Below are positions 6,865 through 15,244 of a stretch of DNA of 43,045 nucleotides, one piece after another. A program made the position numbers and the translations under genes. The notes below the pieces were generated by a model. That model was not told the DNA's origin. It did no database searches and worked only from the letters and a program-made list of their open reading frames with translations. Where the stretch lies: the NCBI GenBank assembly GCA_902573865.1, contig CACGLI010000005.1, positions 1-43,045 on the forward strand, written 5' to 3'. The stretch is from an uncultured Pelagibacteraceae bacterium (GTDB taxonomy: Bacteria; Pseudomonadota; Alphaproteobacteria; Pelagibacterales; Pelagibacteraceae). Every line of letters begins with the position of its first letter. The stretch's first letter is position 1.

Positions 6865-8731
6865 TATTTTTGGAAATTCACTAATAATTTTAATTTTATT
6901 ATCAACTTTATCAATAATTTACTTTTCTTTTAATTCTATAACTTCGTTAGGAATAAATATTTCAAAAAAAATTTACCATTTATCTCTTTTGCAAGTTACA
7001 TTTGTAGTAACCTGCCTATTAACATTAATAGTTGGTTTTATTATCTCTGACTTTTCACTGACTACTGTCTTCGAGAACTCACACACTCAAAAACCCTTAA
7101 TTTATAAAATAGCAGGCACATGGGGAAACCATGAAGGAAGTTTATTGTTGTGGATCACACTTATGGTGTTTTTTAATTTTTTATTCTTAGTTTATGGAAA
7201 AAAATATGAAAAAAAATTTATGTTATTTTCATTAATCTCACAAAATTTTTTGATTTTGAGTTTCATTTTATTTTTATTTTTTACTTCGAACCCCTTTTTA
7301 CTTATTAATCCAGCGCCTATTGAAGGCTTGGGCTTGAATCCAATATTACAAGATCCTGCTTTAGCTATTCATCCACCTCTTCTTTATATCGGCTTTGTAG
7401 GCTCATCGATTTATTTCTCTTCTGCAATTGGAGCTTTGATTTCAAATTTACCTGCAAAAGAATTTGCTGCTTCAATTAAAAATTGGGTAATTTTTACCTG
7501 GTTTTTTCAAACGCTAGGTATTTTTGCAGGATCTGTTTGGGCGTATTATGAACTCGGTTGGGGGGGTTTTTGGTTTTGGGATCCTGTGGAAAATGCCTCT
7601 CTATTACCATGGTTTTGTATGACTGCACTCATGCATTCAATAATAGTTTTAGAGAAAAAAGGTCAGCTCTATTCCTGGGTTTTAATTTTGTGTTTGATGA
7701 CTTTTGTATTAACTATCGCAGGAACTTTTCTAGTAAGATCAGGTATTTTAAACTCAGTTCATACATTTGCCAACGATCCTACAAGAGGATTATACATCCT
7801 AATAATATTACTTTTAGCTTGCTTAGTTTCATTTTTTATTTTTATAAAACATAGTAGAGGAAACTCTATCCAAGGATACAATTTAGACAGAGGAACATTC
7901 ATTTTATCAAATAATTGGTTTATGATTTTTTACTTAGTTACTGTTTTTCTAGGAACAGTTTATCCAATTTTTACTGAGGTCATTTTTAACACTAAAATTT
8001 CGGTAGGGCCTCCATTCTATAATACAGTAATAATACCTTTTGTTATAGTTTTTTTAATATTAATGAGCTTAGGCCCAGAGTCTAAGTGGATCAAAACTAA
8101 ATTTCCAATAAGAAAACTTTTAACAATTTTAATTTTGTCATTCGTTTTAAACCTAATCATATCAGTTATCTTTAAATCTACTAGTTTAATTTCTAATCTC
8201 ATTTTTATAACTTCTTTTTTTCTTATAATTATGAGTTTTTTAGATGTAATTAAGTTAATTCAATTAAATAAAATAACTTTGATCTCTCGGTCAGTATCAC
8301 ATCTAGGATTTGGATTACTAATTTTATTTATTGGTTTAAATCATAACTTCTCTAAAGAATATGACGTAAATATAAAAACAGGAGAAATTAAGAAATTAAA
8401 TAATTTTGATTTAAAATTTAAAGATTTAAAATTAACAAATAGTCAAAATTATAAGTCTATAATTGGTAATTTTGAACTCAAGGACAATGATAAAAATTTC
8501 ATCAAAGAACTTAAGCCTGAAATTAGAATTTATCAAAATCCAGAGACTTTAACGTATGAAGCTAGCATAAAATCAACAATCTTTAATGACTATTATTTAA
8601 CAATGAGTAATTTACAAAATTCTGAATATTATAATGTAAAAGTCCAAGTGAAACCTTTTATGAGCTGGCTTTGGCTCTCAGTTTTAATCATGAGTCTTGG
8701 GGGATTTCTAAGGTTATTTTATAAAAGATGA
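6857..8731 (+). CDS. ccmF: Heme lyase subunit CcmF
   Basis: 624-residue polytopic inner-membrane protein that, with CcmH, attaches heme to apocytochrome c. The WWD motif GWGGFWFWDPVENASLLPW spans about residues 234-252. Likely heme-ligand histidines lie in AIHPPLLYIGF (His172) and VHTFANDPTRG. AGTWGNHEGS at 86-95 is another CcmF signature. A periplasmic domain near residues 490-600 precedes a last helix. Normal family length is 630-660. It overlaps ccmG by 4 nt. Confidence 0.97.
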   Translation: MISIFGNSLIILILLSTLSIIYFSFNSITSLGINISKKIYHLSLLQVTFVVTCLLTLIVGFIISDFSLTTVFENSHTQKPLIYKIAGTWGNHEGSLLLWITLMVFFNFLFLVYGKKYEKKFMLFSLISQNFLILSFILFLFFTSNPFLLINPAPIEGLGLNPILQDPALAIHPPLLYIGFVGSSIYFSSAIGALISNLPAKEFAASIKNWVIFTWFFQTLGIFAGSVWAYYELGWGGFWFWDPVENASLLPWFCMTALMHSIIVLEKKGQLYSWVLILCLMTFVLTIAGTFLVRSGILNSVHTFANDPTRGLYILIILLLACLVSFFIFIKHSRGNSIQGYNLDRGTFILSNNWFMIFYLVTVFLGTVYPIFTEVIFNTKISVGPPFYNTVIIPFVIVFLILMSLGPESKWIKTKFPIRKLLTILILSFVLNLIISVIFKSTSLISNLIFITSFFLIIMSFLDVIKLIQLNKITLISRSVSHLGFGLLILFIGLNHNFSKEYDVNIKTGEIKKLNNFDLKFKDLKLTNSQNYKSIIGNFELKDNDKNFIKELKPEIRIYQNPETLTYEASIKSTIFNDYYLTMSNLQNSEYYNVKVQVKPFMSWLWLSVLIMSLGGFLRLFYKR

Positions 8732-9252
8732 GCAAGATTAATTTTACAGCATACTTCATTTTACTATTAATAATATTTGTGTTTATGATATTTTTTTTTG
8801 GTCTTAAAAATAATCAAAAATACGATACTCGTGATAATGTTGGAAAACAGATATCAGAATTTGAGCTAACATCCGTTAAGTCTAACAATATTTTAACGAA
8901 AAGTGATTTAGATAAATCAAATTTTAAATTATTTAATTTCTGGGCCTCCTGGTGCCCACCTTGTAAAGATGAACATCCTTTTTTGATGAAGTTAAATAAA
9001 ATAGATAAATTAAAAATTTATGGCATCAATTTTAAGGATGATACAAAAAGTGCTAAAAAATTTTTAGTTAATCTAGGAGATCCATATGATCATTTGTTAT
9101 TAGATGAGACAGGCAAAAGTTCTGTTGATTTTGGTATTTATGGTATACCAGAAAGCATATTAATAGATAAAAATTTGATAATTATTAAAAGATATATTGG
9201 TCCAATTAACAATAAGGATTATGAAGAGATAAATTCTCTCGTAACAAAATGA
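8728..9252 (+). CDS. ccmG: Thiol:disulfide interchange protein CcmG/DsbE
   Basis: 174 residues: N-terminal membrane anchor (about 7-25) and a periplasmic thioredoxin-like domain with the active site WCPPC (Cys76, Cys79) and the cis-proline loop YGIPES. It keeps apocytochrome c cysteines reduced so heme can be attached. Overlaps of 4 nt on both sides fix it in the ccm operon. The electron donor (CcdA/DsbD) is not in the window. Confidence 0.94.
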   Translation: MSKINFTAYFILLLIIFVFMIFFFGLKNNQKYDTRDNVGKQISEFELTSVKSNNILTKSDLDKSNFKLFNFWASWCPPCKDEHPFLMKLNKIDKLKIYGINFKDDTKSAKKFLVNLGDPYDHLLLDETGKSSVDFGIYGIPESILIDKNLIIIKRYIGPINNKDYEEINSLVTK

Positions 9253-9623
9253 AGAAGATAATTTTCTATTTATTGATTCTAAATTTACTTTCTTTAAACT
9301 CTGTTATGAGTCAAAATTTCTCTCAACTAGAGATTAAAATCTTTAAAAATATCCGCTGTTTAGTTTGCCAAGGACAATCAATTGCGGATTCTAATTCCGA
9401 TTTTGCTCAAACAATTAAAAGTGTTGTGAGTGATAAAATTAGCCAAGGCAAAAATGAGAAAGAAATCTATAATTTTCTATCAAGCAAGTATGGAGATTGG
9501 ATTGTATACAAACCGAGTCTAAATATTCCAAACTTAATGCTCTGGGTAATTCCATATTTATTTGTAATATTTGGAGTAATGTTTTTTTTAAAAAATTTAA
9601 GAAAAAAACGCCAAAATAAATAA
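9249..9623 (+). CDS. ccmH: Cytochrome c maturation protein CcmH (CcmL-type short form)
   Basis: 124 residues: signal peptide (about 1-21), a three-helix periplasmic domain with the reactive pair RCLVCQGQSIADSNS (Cys37, Cys40), and a single C-terminal helix followed by a basic tail. It works with CcmG and CcmF in reduction and heme ligation. It lacks the TPR part found in fused E. coli CcmH; that part (CcmI) is not encoded next to it. The ccm run ends here, so ccmA, ccmB and ccmI must lie elsewhere if present. Confidence 0.93.
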   Translation: MKKIIFYLLILNLLSLNSVMSQNFSQLEIKIFKNIRCLVCQGQSIADSNSDFAQTIKSVVSDKISQGKNEKEIYNFLSSKYGDWIVYKPSLNIPNLMLWVIPYLFVIFGVMFFLKNLRKKRQNK

Positions 9624-9644
9624 AAAACTATACATTTTGAAATT

Positions 9645-9680
9645 TAGATAGTAGTTTCTCACTTATGAAAAAACTATCTA
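9645..9680 (+). promoter_or_regulatory. Inverted repeat enclosing the start codon of the PagL-like gene
   Basis: TAGATAGT (9645-9652) is perfectly complementary to ACTATCTA (9673-9680). The 20-nt loop contains the ATG at 9665, and no Shine-Dalgarno sequence is visible. It could form a hairpin that affects initiation; an 8-bp AT-rich match could also be chance. Confidence 0.25.
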
Positions 9681-10159
9681 CTCTTATAATGATACTGTGT
9701 ATTTGTATGAGCCAATCTCAGGCAAATGATACAAACCTATCTTTTTATACAGGAGTTTTTGATACGATTGACGAAGAAGGTGATGACCAAGCTAAGCTTG
9801 TTGGATTAGAACATAGAGATAACAATAAGTTCAGAAATACTTTTTTAGGTAAAATTTCTCCAATAACAGGAGGATTCGTTTCAGATAAAAATTCAATTTA
9901 TCTCTACACAGGTGTCGAAGCCATTTACGACATAGGACTAATTTCTATCAGACCAAGTTTCACACCTGGATATTATGAGGCTGGAGACGGTAAGGATTTG
10001 GGATCAGCTTTAGAATTTAAAAGCGAAGTAAGATTAGATTTTAATATATTTGAAAATAGTAAAATCGGATATACCTACAGTCACATTTCAAATAATGATT
10101 GGGGAGATATAAATCCGGGTATAGACAATCAAACAATAACTTTTTCTAAAAATTTCTAA
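9665..10159 (+). CDS. PagL-like lipid A 3-O-deacylase (acyloxyacyl hydrolase family)
   Basis: 164 residues: signal peptide (1-20, cleavage after SQA) and an outer-membrane beta-barrel pattern ending in aromatic Phe. The last hairpin YSHISNNDWGDINPGID aligns with the catalytic His-x-Ser...Glu of PagL: His140, Ser142 and Asp154, the last replacing the usual Glu. PagL removes the 3-O-linked acyl chain of lipid A. It starts 41 nt after ccmH and ends 5 nt before the hydroxyacid dehydrogenase gene, but has no obvious functional link to either. Family assignment from motif and architecture. Confidence 0.7.
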   Translation: MKKLSTLIMILCICMSQSQANDTNLSFYTGVFDTIDEEGDDQAKLVGLEHRDNNKFRNTFLGKISPITGGFVSDKNSIYLYTGVEAIYDIGLISIRPSFTPGYYEAGDGKDLGSALEFKSEVRLDFNIFENSKIGYTYSHISNNDWGDINPGIDNQTITFSKNF

Positions 10160-10164
10160 TAACA

Positions 10165-11313
10165 ATGAATTTAAATGATTGTTATAATTTCGATGATTTT
10201 AGAAGATTAGCAAAAAAAAATCTTCCAGCACCTATATTTCATTACATAGATGGTGGGGCTGATGACGAAACTACATTGAGAAGAAATACAGAGTCTTTTT
10301 TAAAGTGTGACTTAGTACCAAATATTTTAGCGAGTGTTGGCGAACCAGATTTATCTACTACTGTTTTCGGTCAAAAGATTGATTTACCAATTTTTTTATC
10401 ACCTACCGCAATGCAAAGACTTTACCATCACGATGGAGACAAGGCTTCAGCCAGAGCTGCGGAAAAATTTGGAACTTTCTACAGTATGTCAACTATGGCA
10501 ACTTCCTCGATTGAAGAAGTAGCTAACATTTCAGGTGGACCAAAACTTTTTCAACTTTATATTCATAAAGATCAAGGTCTCACAGATAATTTAATTGATA
10601 GATGTAAAAGCTCTGGATTTAAAGCGATGTGTCTTACAGTTGATACTGTGGTTGCAGGGAACCGGGAAAGAGATCATAGATGGGGATTTACCACTCCCCC
10701 TAAGCTTACTCTAAAAAGTTTAATGAGTTTTGCGATGCATCCAAAGTGGGCATTTAATTATTTAATCCATGAAAAGTTTCAACTGGCTAATGTTTCTCAC
10801 TGGACTAAAAACGGATCAAGTATTGCTAAAGGTGTAATGGAGTACATTAATGAACAGTATGACCCAGCAATGAGCTGGAAAGATGCAGAGTATGTGGTGA
10901 AGAAATGGGGCGGACCATTTGCTTTAAAAGGAGTTATGTCCGTTGAGGACGCTAAAAGAGCAGTTGATATTGGAGCATCAGCAATTATGCTTTCAAATCA
11001 TGGTGGAAGACAACTTGATGGATCAAGATCACCTTTTGACCAATTGCCTGCTATTGCAGATGCAGTTGGAGGAAAAATAGAAATTATTTTAGACGGTGGT
11101 ATTAGAAGAGGAACTCATGTTCTTAAAGCTCTCTCTCTTGGAGCAACAGCCTGCAGTTTCGGAAAAGGCTTTTTGTTTGCATTAGGGGCAGGAGGTCAAA
11201 AAGGAGTTGAGCAAATTCTTAAAAGAATGAGAGAGGAAATCAGGAGAGATATGATTTTATTAGGATGCAAAAGCATAAAAGAGCTCAATAAAACGAAAAT
11301 TGCGTACAGGTGA
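10165..11313 (+). CDS. lldD: FMN-dependent alpha-hydroxyacid dehydrogenase (L-lactate dehydrogenase LldD-like)
   Basis: 382 residues, TIM-barrel flavoenzyme oxidising an L-2-hydroxyacid such as lactate to the 2-oxoacid, normally passing electrons to the quinone pool. Active-site residues of the glycolate oxidase/lactate dehydrogenase family are present: Tyr27, Tyr132, Lys255, His279 and Arg282 (in LSNHGGRQLDG). The insertion at about residues 176-225 fits membrane-associated LldD. Substrate choice between lactate and other hydroxyacids is not decided by sequence. It heads a run of organic-acid genes. Confidence 0.88.
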   Translation: MNLNDCYNFDDFRRLAKKNLPAPIFHYIDGGADDETTLRRNTESFLKCDLVPNILASVGEPDLSTTVFGQKIDLPIFLSPTAMQRLYHHDGDKASARAAEKFGTFYSMSTMATSSIEEVANISGGPKLFQLYIHKDQGLTDNLIDRCKSSGFKAMCLTVDTVVAGNRERDHRWGFTTPPKLTLKSLMSFAMHPKWAFNYLIHEKFQLANVSHWTKNGSSIAKGVMEYINEQYDPAMSWKDAEYVVKKWGGPFALKGVMSVEDAKRAVDIGASAIMLSNHGGRQLDGSRSPFDQLPAIADAVGGKIEIILDGGIRRGTHVLKALSLGATACSFGKGFLFALGAGGQKGVEQILKRMREEIRRDMILLGCKSIKELNKTKIAYR

Positions 11314-11362
11314 TGCAAAAAAACTAGTTTCCAAAAGTGATAATAAATATTAGGTTTAGAAT

Positions 11363-12526
11363 ATGAAATTAGCAAAAAACTTAGATAGACTTGGAACAGA
11401 GACAGCTTTCAGTGTTTTAGCTGAAGCAAAGAAATTAGAAGCTCAAGGTAAAGAAATGATTCATTTAGGTTTAGGTCAGCCAGATTTTATGACACCTAAA
11501 CATATTATGGACGCAGCCAAAAAAGCTATTGATGACGGACATCATGGATATGTCTTAGCAAATGGAATTGTTGAATGCAGGCAAGCAGTCTCAAGAAAAA
11601 TTAAAAGTTTATATAAAAAGGAAGTGAGCCCTGACCAGATTATGATTATGCCAGGAGGGAAACCAACAATGTATTTTGCAATTCAAATGATTGGCGAAAC
11701 TGGCGCAGAAATTGTTCACCCCACACCAGGCTTCCCAATTTATGAATCTATGATTAATTATACAGGCGCGAAAGCAGTACCTTATGATTTAACTGAGGAA
11801 AAAGATTTAAAATTTGATCCCGAAAAAATTTTATCTCTAATAACCGATAAGACTCGTCTTGTGATTATAATAAATCCTAATAATCCAACAGGAAGTTTTG
11901 TTGAAAAACCAGCAATTGATTTTCTTGCTGAAGGATTAAAGAAATATCCACATGTTACAATCCTTAGTGATGAAATTTATAGCAGACAAATATTTGATGG
12001 AAAAGAAATGCCAACTTTTTTCAATTACCCTGATTTACAGGATAGATTAATTGTTTTAGATGGATGGAGCAAGGCCTACTCCATGACTGGATGGAGAATG
12101 GGTTGGAGTGTGTGGCCAGAAAAATTAATTCCTCATGTAACTAAGTTAGCAATAAATAGTTTCTCTTGTGTAAACGCTCCCTCTCAGTTTGCGGGAATAG
12201 CAGCTTTAGACGGACCTGATGATTCTATTCATCATATGATGGAAAAATTTGATCAAAGACGAAAATTAATACATAAAGGACTGAACGATTTACCAGGTGT
12301 GGAATGTAGTATGCCCGGAGGTGCATTTTATGCTTTTCCAAATGTAAAAGGTACAGGTATGAGTGGAAGTGAATTTTCTAAAAGATGCATGCATGAGGCT
12401 GGTGTGGCAATTGTGCCAGGTACTGCTTTTGGTAAGACATCCACAGATTTTGTACGATTTAGCTTCGCAGCTTCAAGGGACAACATTCAAAAAGCACTAG
12501 AAAAAATTTCAAAAATGCTTAAGTAG
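11363..12526 (+). CDS. Class I/II PLP-dependent aminotransferase
   Basis: 387 residues, fold-type I aminotransferase of the aspartate aminotransferase superfamily. NPNNPTG is at 171-177, SDEIYSRQIF at 202-211, and the PLP-binding lysine is Lys237 in SKAYSMTGWRMGW. Substrate specificity cannot be read directly. Its position between a hydroxyacid dehydrogenase and glcDEF suggests transamination of the 2-oxoacids these make, for example glyoxylate to glycine or pyruvate to alanine; that is inference. It lies 8 nt upstream of glcD. Confidence 0.88.
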   Translation: MKLAKNLDRLGTETAFSVLAEAKKLEAQGKEMIHLGLGQPDFMTPKHIMDAAKKAIDDGHHGYVLANGIVECRQAVSRKIKSLYKKEVSPDQIMIMPGGKPTMYFAIQMIGETGAEIVHPTPGFPIYESMINYTGAKAVPYDLTEEKDLKFDPEKILSLITDKTRLVIIINPNNPTGSFVEKPAIDFLAEGLKKYPHVTILSDEIYSRQIFDGKEMPTFFNYPDLQDRLIVLDGWSKAYSMTGWRMGWSVWPEKLIPHVTKLAINSFSCVNAPSQFAGIAALDGPDDSIHHMMEKFDQRRKLIHKGLNDLPGVECSMPGGAFYAFPNVKGTGMSGSEFSKRCMHEAGVAIVPGTAFGKTSTDFVRFSFAASRDNIQKALEKISKMLK

Positions 12527-12534
12527 GGAGATCT

Positions 12535-14031
12535 ATGAGTAGTTTGCAAATGCCAAAAGTTGATAGTTCAGTTTTGTCTAGAAAAGACAAAATTGCTTTG
12601 GATCTTAGAGCTATCATTAATTCTAAAAATGTTCTTTCGAACCCTGATGAACTGAGACCTTTTGAAACTGATGGTTTAACAGCATATAGACAAATGCCTC
12701 TTTTGGTAGTTATGCCTGAGAGTGTAAATGAGGTTAGTAAAATTTTAAAATATTGTAACGAGAATAAAATTAAAGTAGTGCCCAGAGGGGCAGGAACCGG
12801 CTTGTCAGGTGGTTCTATGCCTTTAGAAGATTGTGTTTTGATAGCGATGGGTAAATTTAACAAGATCCTAGAGATTGATTACGAGAATCGATGTGTCGTG
12901 ACCCAACCTTGCGTCACAAACTTAGCAATAACACAAGCAGTTCAAGAAAAAGGTTTTTATTATGCTCCAGATCCGTCGAGCCAAATTGCATGCTCTATCG
13001 GTGGAAATGTTGCAGAAAATTCCGGCGGGGTTCACTCACTAAAGTACGGAGCCACAACAAATAATTTATTAGGTATTGAAGTAGTTTTAATGGACGGAAC
13101 CATAACTACTTTTGGCGGCAAAACAATGGATGCCGAGGGATATGATTTTTTAGGATTAATGACTGGTTCTGAAGGTCTCCTAGGTGTAATCACAAAAGTA
13201 ACAGTAAAAATTCTAAAATCTCCTGAAGTTGTCAAGGCAGCTTTAATTGGTTTCCCATCAATCGAGGATGCAGGGAACTGTGTCGCTCAAATAATTGCAG
13301 AAGGATGCATACCAGCTGGGATGGAAATTATGGATAAAGCTCTTACCAAAGCGACTAACGATTATTCTAAAGCAGGTTACCCAACAGATGCTGAAGCAAT
13401 GATGATTGTAGAATTTGATGGAACTGAACATGAAGTTGAAGCATACATTCAGAAGGCTAAAGAAATTGCTGAAAAAAACAATTCATCAAGTTTAAAAATT
13501 AGTAAGTCAAATGAAGAAAGATTAAAATTTTGGGCAGGCAGAAAGGCAGCTTTTCCGGCTTGTGGAGTTTTAGCACCTGATTATATGTGCATGGATGGTT
13601 CAATTCCTAGAGGGAAACTTGCAGAAGTTTTAAATGAAATCTCTAGATTATCAAAGAAATATAATTTACCAGTTGCTAATGCATTTCATGCAGGCGATGG
13701 AAATCTTCACCCACTAATAATGTTTGACGCAAACGATAAAGAGTCTTTAAGAAAATGTGAAGAATTTGGTGCTGATATTTTAAAGTATTGTGTAAAAGTT
13801 GGTGGTGCACTTACAGGTGAGCATGGAGTTGGAATAGAAAAAAGAGAGTTAATGTGTGAAGCTTTCAATGATAAAGATATCCAGCAACAATTGACTATCA
13901 AGGTAGCACTCGATCCGAATTCTTTATTAAATCCAGGAAAAGTTTATCCAATACTTAGAAAATGTGCTGAGGAAGGAAGAGTTCATGTCCATGGAGGAAA
14001 AACAAAGTTCCCAGACATCCCTAGATTTTAA
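12535..14031 (+). CDS. glcD: Glycolate oxidase FAD subunit GlcD
   Basis: 498 residues, FAD-linked catalytic subunit of glycolate dehydrogenase (glycolate to glyoxylate, electrons to quinone). The FAD-binding domain has VPRGAGTGLSGGSMPL at about 83-98 and SIGGNVAENSGG at 152-163. The C-terminal FAD-oxidase domain has FHAGDGNLHPL and GEHGVGIEKRELM and ends with the GlcD-type VHVHGGKTKFPDIPRF. An SD-like GGGAG lies upstream of the ATG. The end overlaps glcE by 47 nt. Confidence 0.95.
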   Translation: MSSLQMPKVDSSVLSRKDKIALDLRAIINSKNVLSNPDELRPFETDGLTAYRQMPLLVVMPESVNEVSKILKYCNENKIKVVPRGAGTGLSGGSMPLEDCVLIAMGKFNKILEIDYENRCVVTQPCVTNLAITQAVQEKGFYYAPDPSSQIACSIGGNVAENSGGVHSLKYGATTNNLLGIEVVLMDGTITTFGGKTMDAEGYDFLGLMTGSEGLLGVITKVTVKILKSPEVVKAALIGFPSIEDAGNCVAQIIAEGCIPAGMEIMDKALTKATNDYSKAGYPTDAEAMMIVEFDGTEHEVEAYIQKAKEIAEKNNSSSLKISKSNEERLKFWAGRKAAFPACGVLAPDYMCMDGSIPRGKLAEVLNEISRLSKKYNLPVANAFHAGDGNLHPLIMFDANDKESLRKCEEFGADILKYCVKVGGALTGEHGVGIEKRELMCEAFNDKDIQQQLTIKVALDPNSLLNPGKVYPILRKCAEEGRVHVHGGKTKFPDIPRF

Positions 14032-15244
14032 CCAAAATATTTTTAAACCATCCACTAGAGAAGAAATAGTTGAGATTGTAAAGCACTGTTATAGAAAAAA
14101 TATTCCTTTAGAAATTAATGGTTTAAAATCTAAAAATAAAATAGGAAGAAATTTCCAATCTGAAAAAACTCTAGATCTTTCAAACTACAAAGGTATTATT
14201 GATTACAAGCCTGAGGAACTTTATATTAAAGTGAAATCGGGGACACCGTTAAAAGAAATAACAGATGAATTAGAAAAAAATAATCAACAATTTGCTTTTG
14301 AGCCTAATGATTTTGGTTACTTATTTTCTGGAGAAAGTAACAGCGGCTCAATTGGAGGAGTTGTTTCATGTAATTTTGCTGGTTCACGAAGATTTAAGGT
14401 TGGTAGCGTGCGGGATCATATACTTGGTTTTCAAGGAATTAACGGAAAAGGCGAAACTATAAAATCAGGAGGAACAGTAGTAAAAAATGTTACTGGATAT
14501 GACTTAAGTAAATTAGTTTCGGGATCTTTTGGAACACTTACTATATTAACTGAAATTTCGATAAAAGTTTTACCAAAACCAGAAACTAGCAAAACCCTTA
14601 TAATTAAGAATCCTCATCTTAAAAAAGCTTTAGGTTATCTAGGTCAGGCACTATCCTCTTCAACCGATCCATCGGGCGGAGTTTTTTATCCAGATTATTA
14701 TGGAAAAAATTTTATTTTAAATGATCTCACACATGAGGGTGGCTTAACGGCTATCAGGATCGAAGGCCCATCAAATTCAGTTGATCACAGATTAGAAAGA
14801 TTATCAAAAGAACTTGAACTAATAGATCAAGAACTTTCCATTTTAGATAATGCGCAAAGTAATATCTTTTGGAATAGAACAAAAAATTTGGAAGTCTTCA
14901 AAAATGTAAAAAGTAATTTATTAAGAATAGTGGTTCCAATTAGTGAGACTTTACAGGTTATTAAAAATCTAAAAAATCACGAAGTAAAATATTTTATCGA
15001 TTGGGGAGGCAGTCTGATCTGGGCTTTATTTGATCAATTAAATACTAAAATACTCAGCGAAATAAAGGATTTAGCTAGAAAACATCAAGGGTATGTTACA
15101 TTGATCAAAGTTGAGGAGGACCTTAAAGCCTCTGCTGATATTTTTACAATAGATCCAATTAAGTATAAAATAAGTGAAAAAATTAAAAGGAGTTTTGACC
15201 CAAAAAGAATTTTTAACCCGGGAAAAATGTATACAGGAATTTAA
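13985..15244 (+). CDS. glcE: Glycolate oxidase FAD-binding subunit GlcE
   Basis: About 420 residues; a diverged, shorter relative of GlcD needed for the active complex. It has an FAD-binding PCMH domain (FKPSTREEIVEIVKHC, then SGESNSGSIGGVVSCNFAGSR) and the conserved VKNVTGYDLSKLVSGSFGTL. The ATG at 13985 is preferred over GTG at 13964 because GGAAGGAAGAG lies just upstream; it overlaps glcD by 47 nt in another frame. The stop is immediately followed by glcF. Confidence 0.92.
   Translation: MSMEEKQSSQTSLDFNQNIFKPSTREEIVEIVKHCYRKNIPLEINGLKSKNKIGRNFQSEKTLDLSNYKGIIDYKPEELYIKVKSGTPLKEITDELEKNNQQFAFEPNDFGYLFSGESNSGSIGGVVSCNFAGSRRFKVGSVRDHILGFQGINGKGETIKSGGTVVKNVTGYDLSKLVSGSFGTLTILTEISIKVLPKPETSKTLIIKNPHLKKALGYLGQALSSSTDPSGGVFYPDYYGKNFILNDLTHEGGLTAIRIEGPSNSVDHRLERLSKELELIDQELSILDNAQSNIFWNRTKNLEVFKNVKSNLLRIVVPISETLQVIKNLKNHEVKYFIDWGGSLIWALFDQLNTKILSEIKDLARKHQGYVTLIKVEEDLKASADIFTIDPIKYKISEKIKRSFDPKRIFNPGKMYTGI

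Noticed and set aside
7558-7854. Second plus-strand frame inside ccmF
   Set aside because: CcmF carries its WWD motif in the main frame here; the alternative product resembles nothing and has no start signals.
12519-12863. Open frame on the minus strand across the start of glcD
   Set aside because: It lies opposite a well-supported glcD sequence with conserved FAD-binding motifs and has no family features; antisense shadow.
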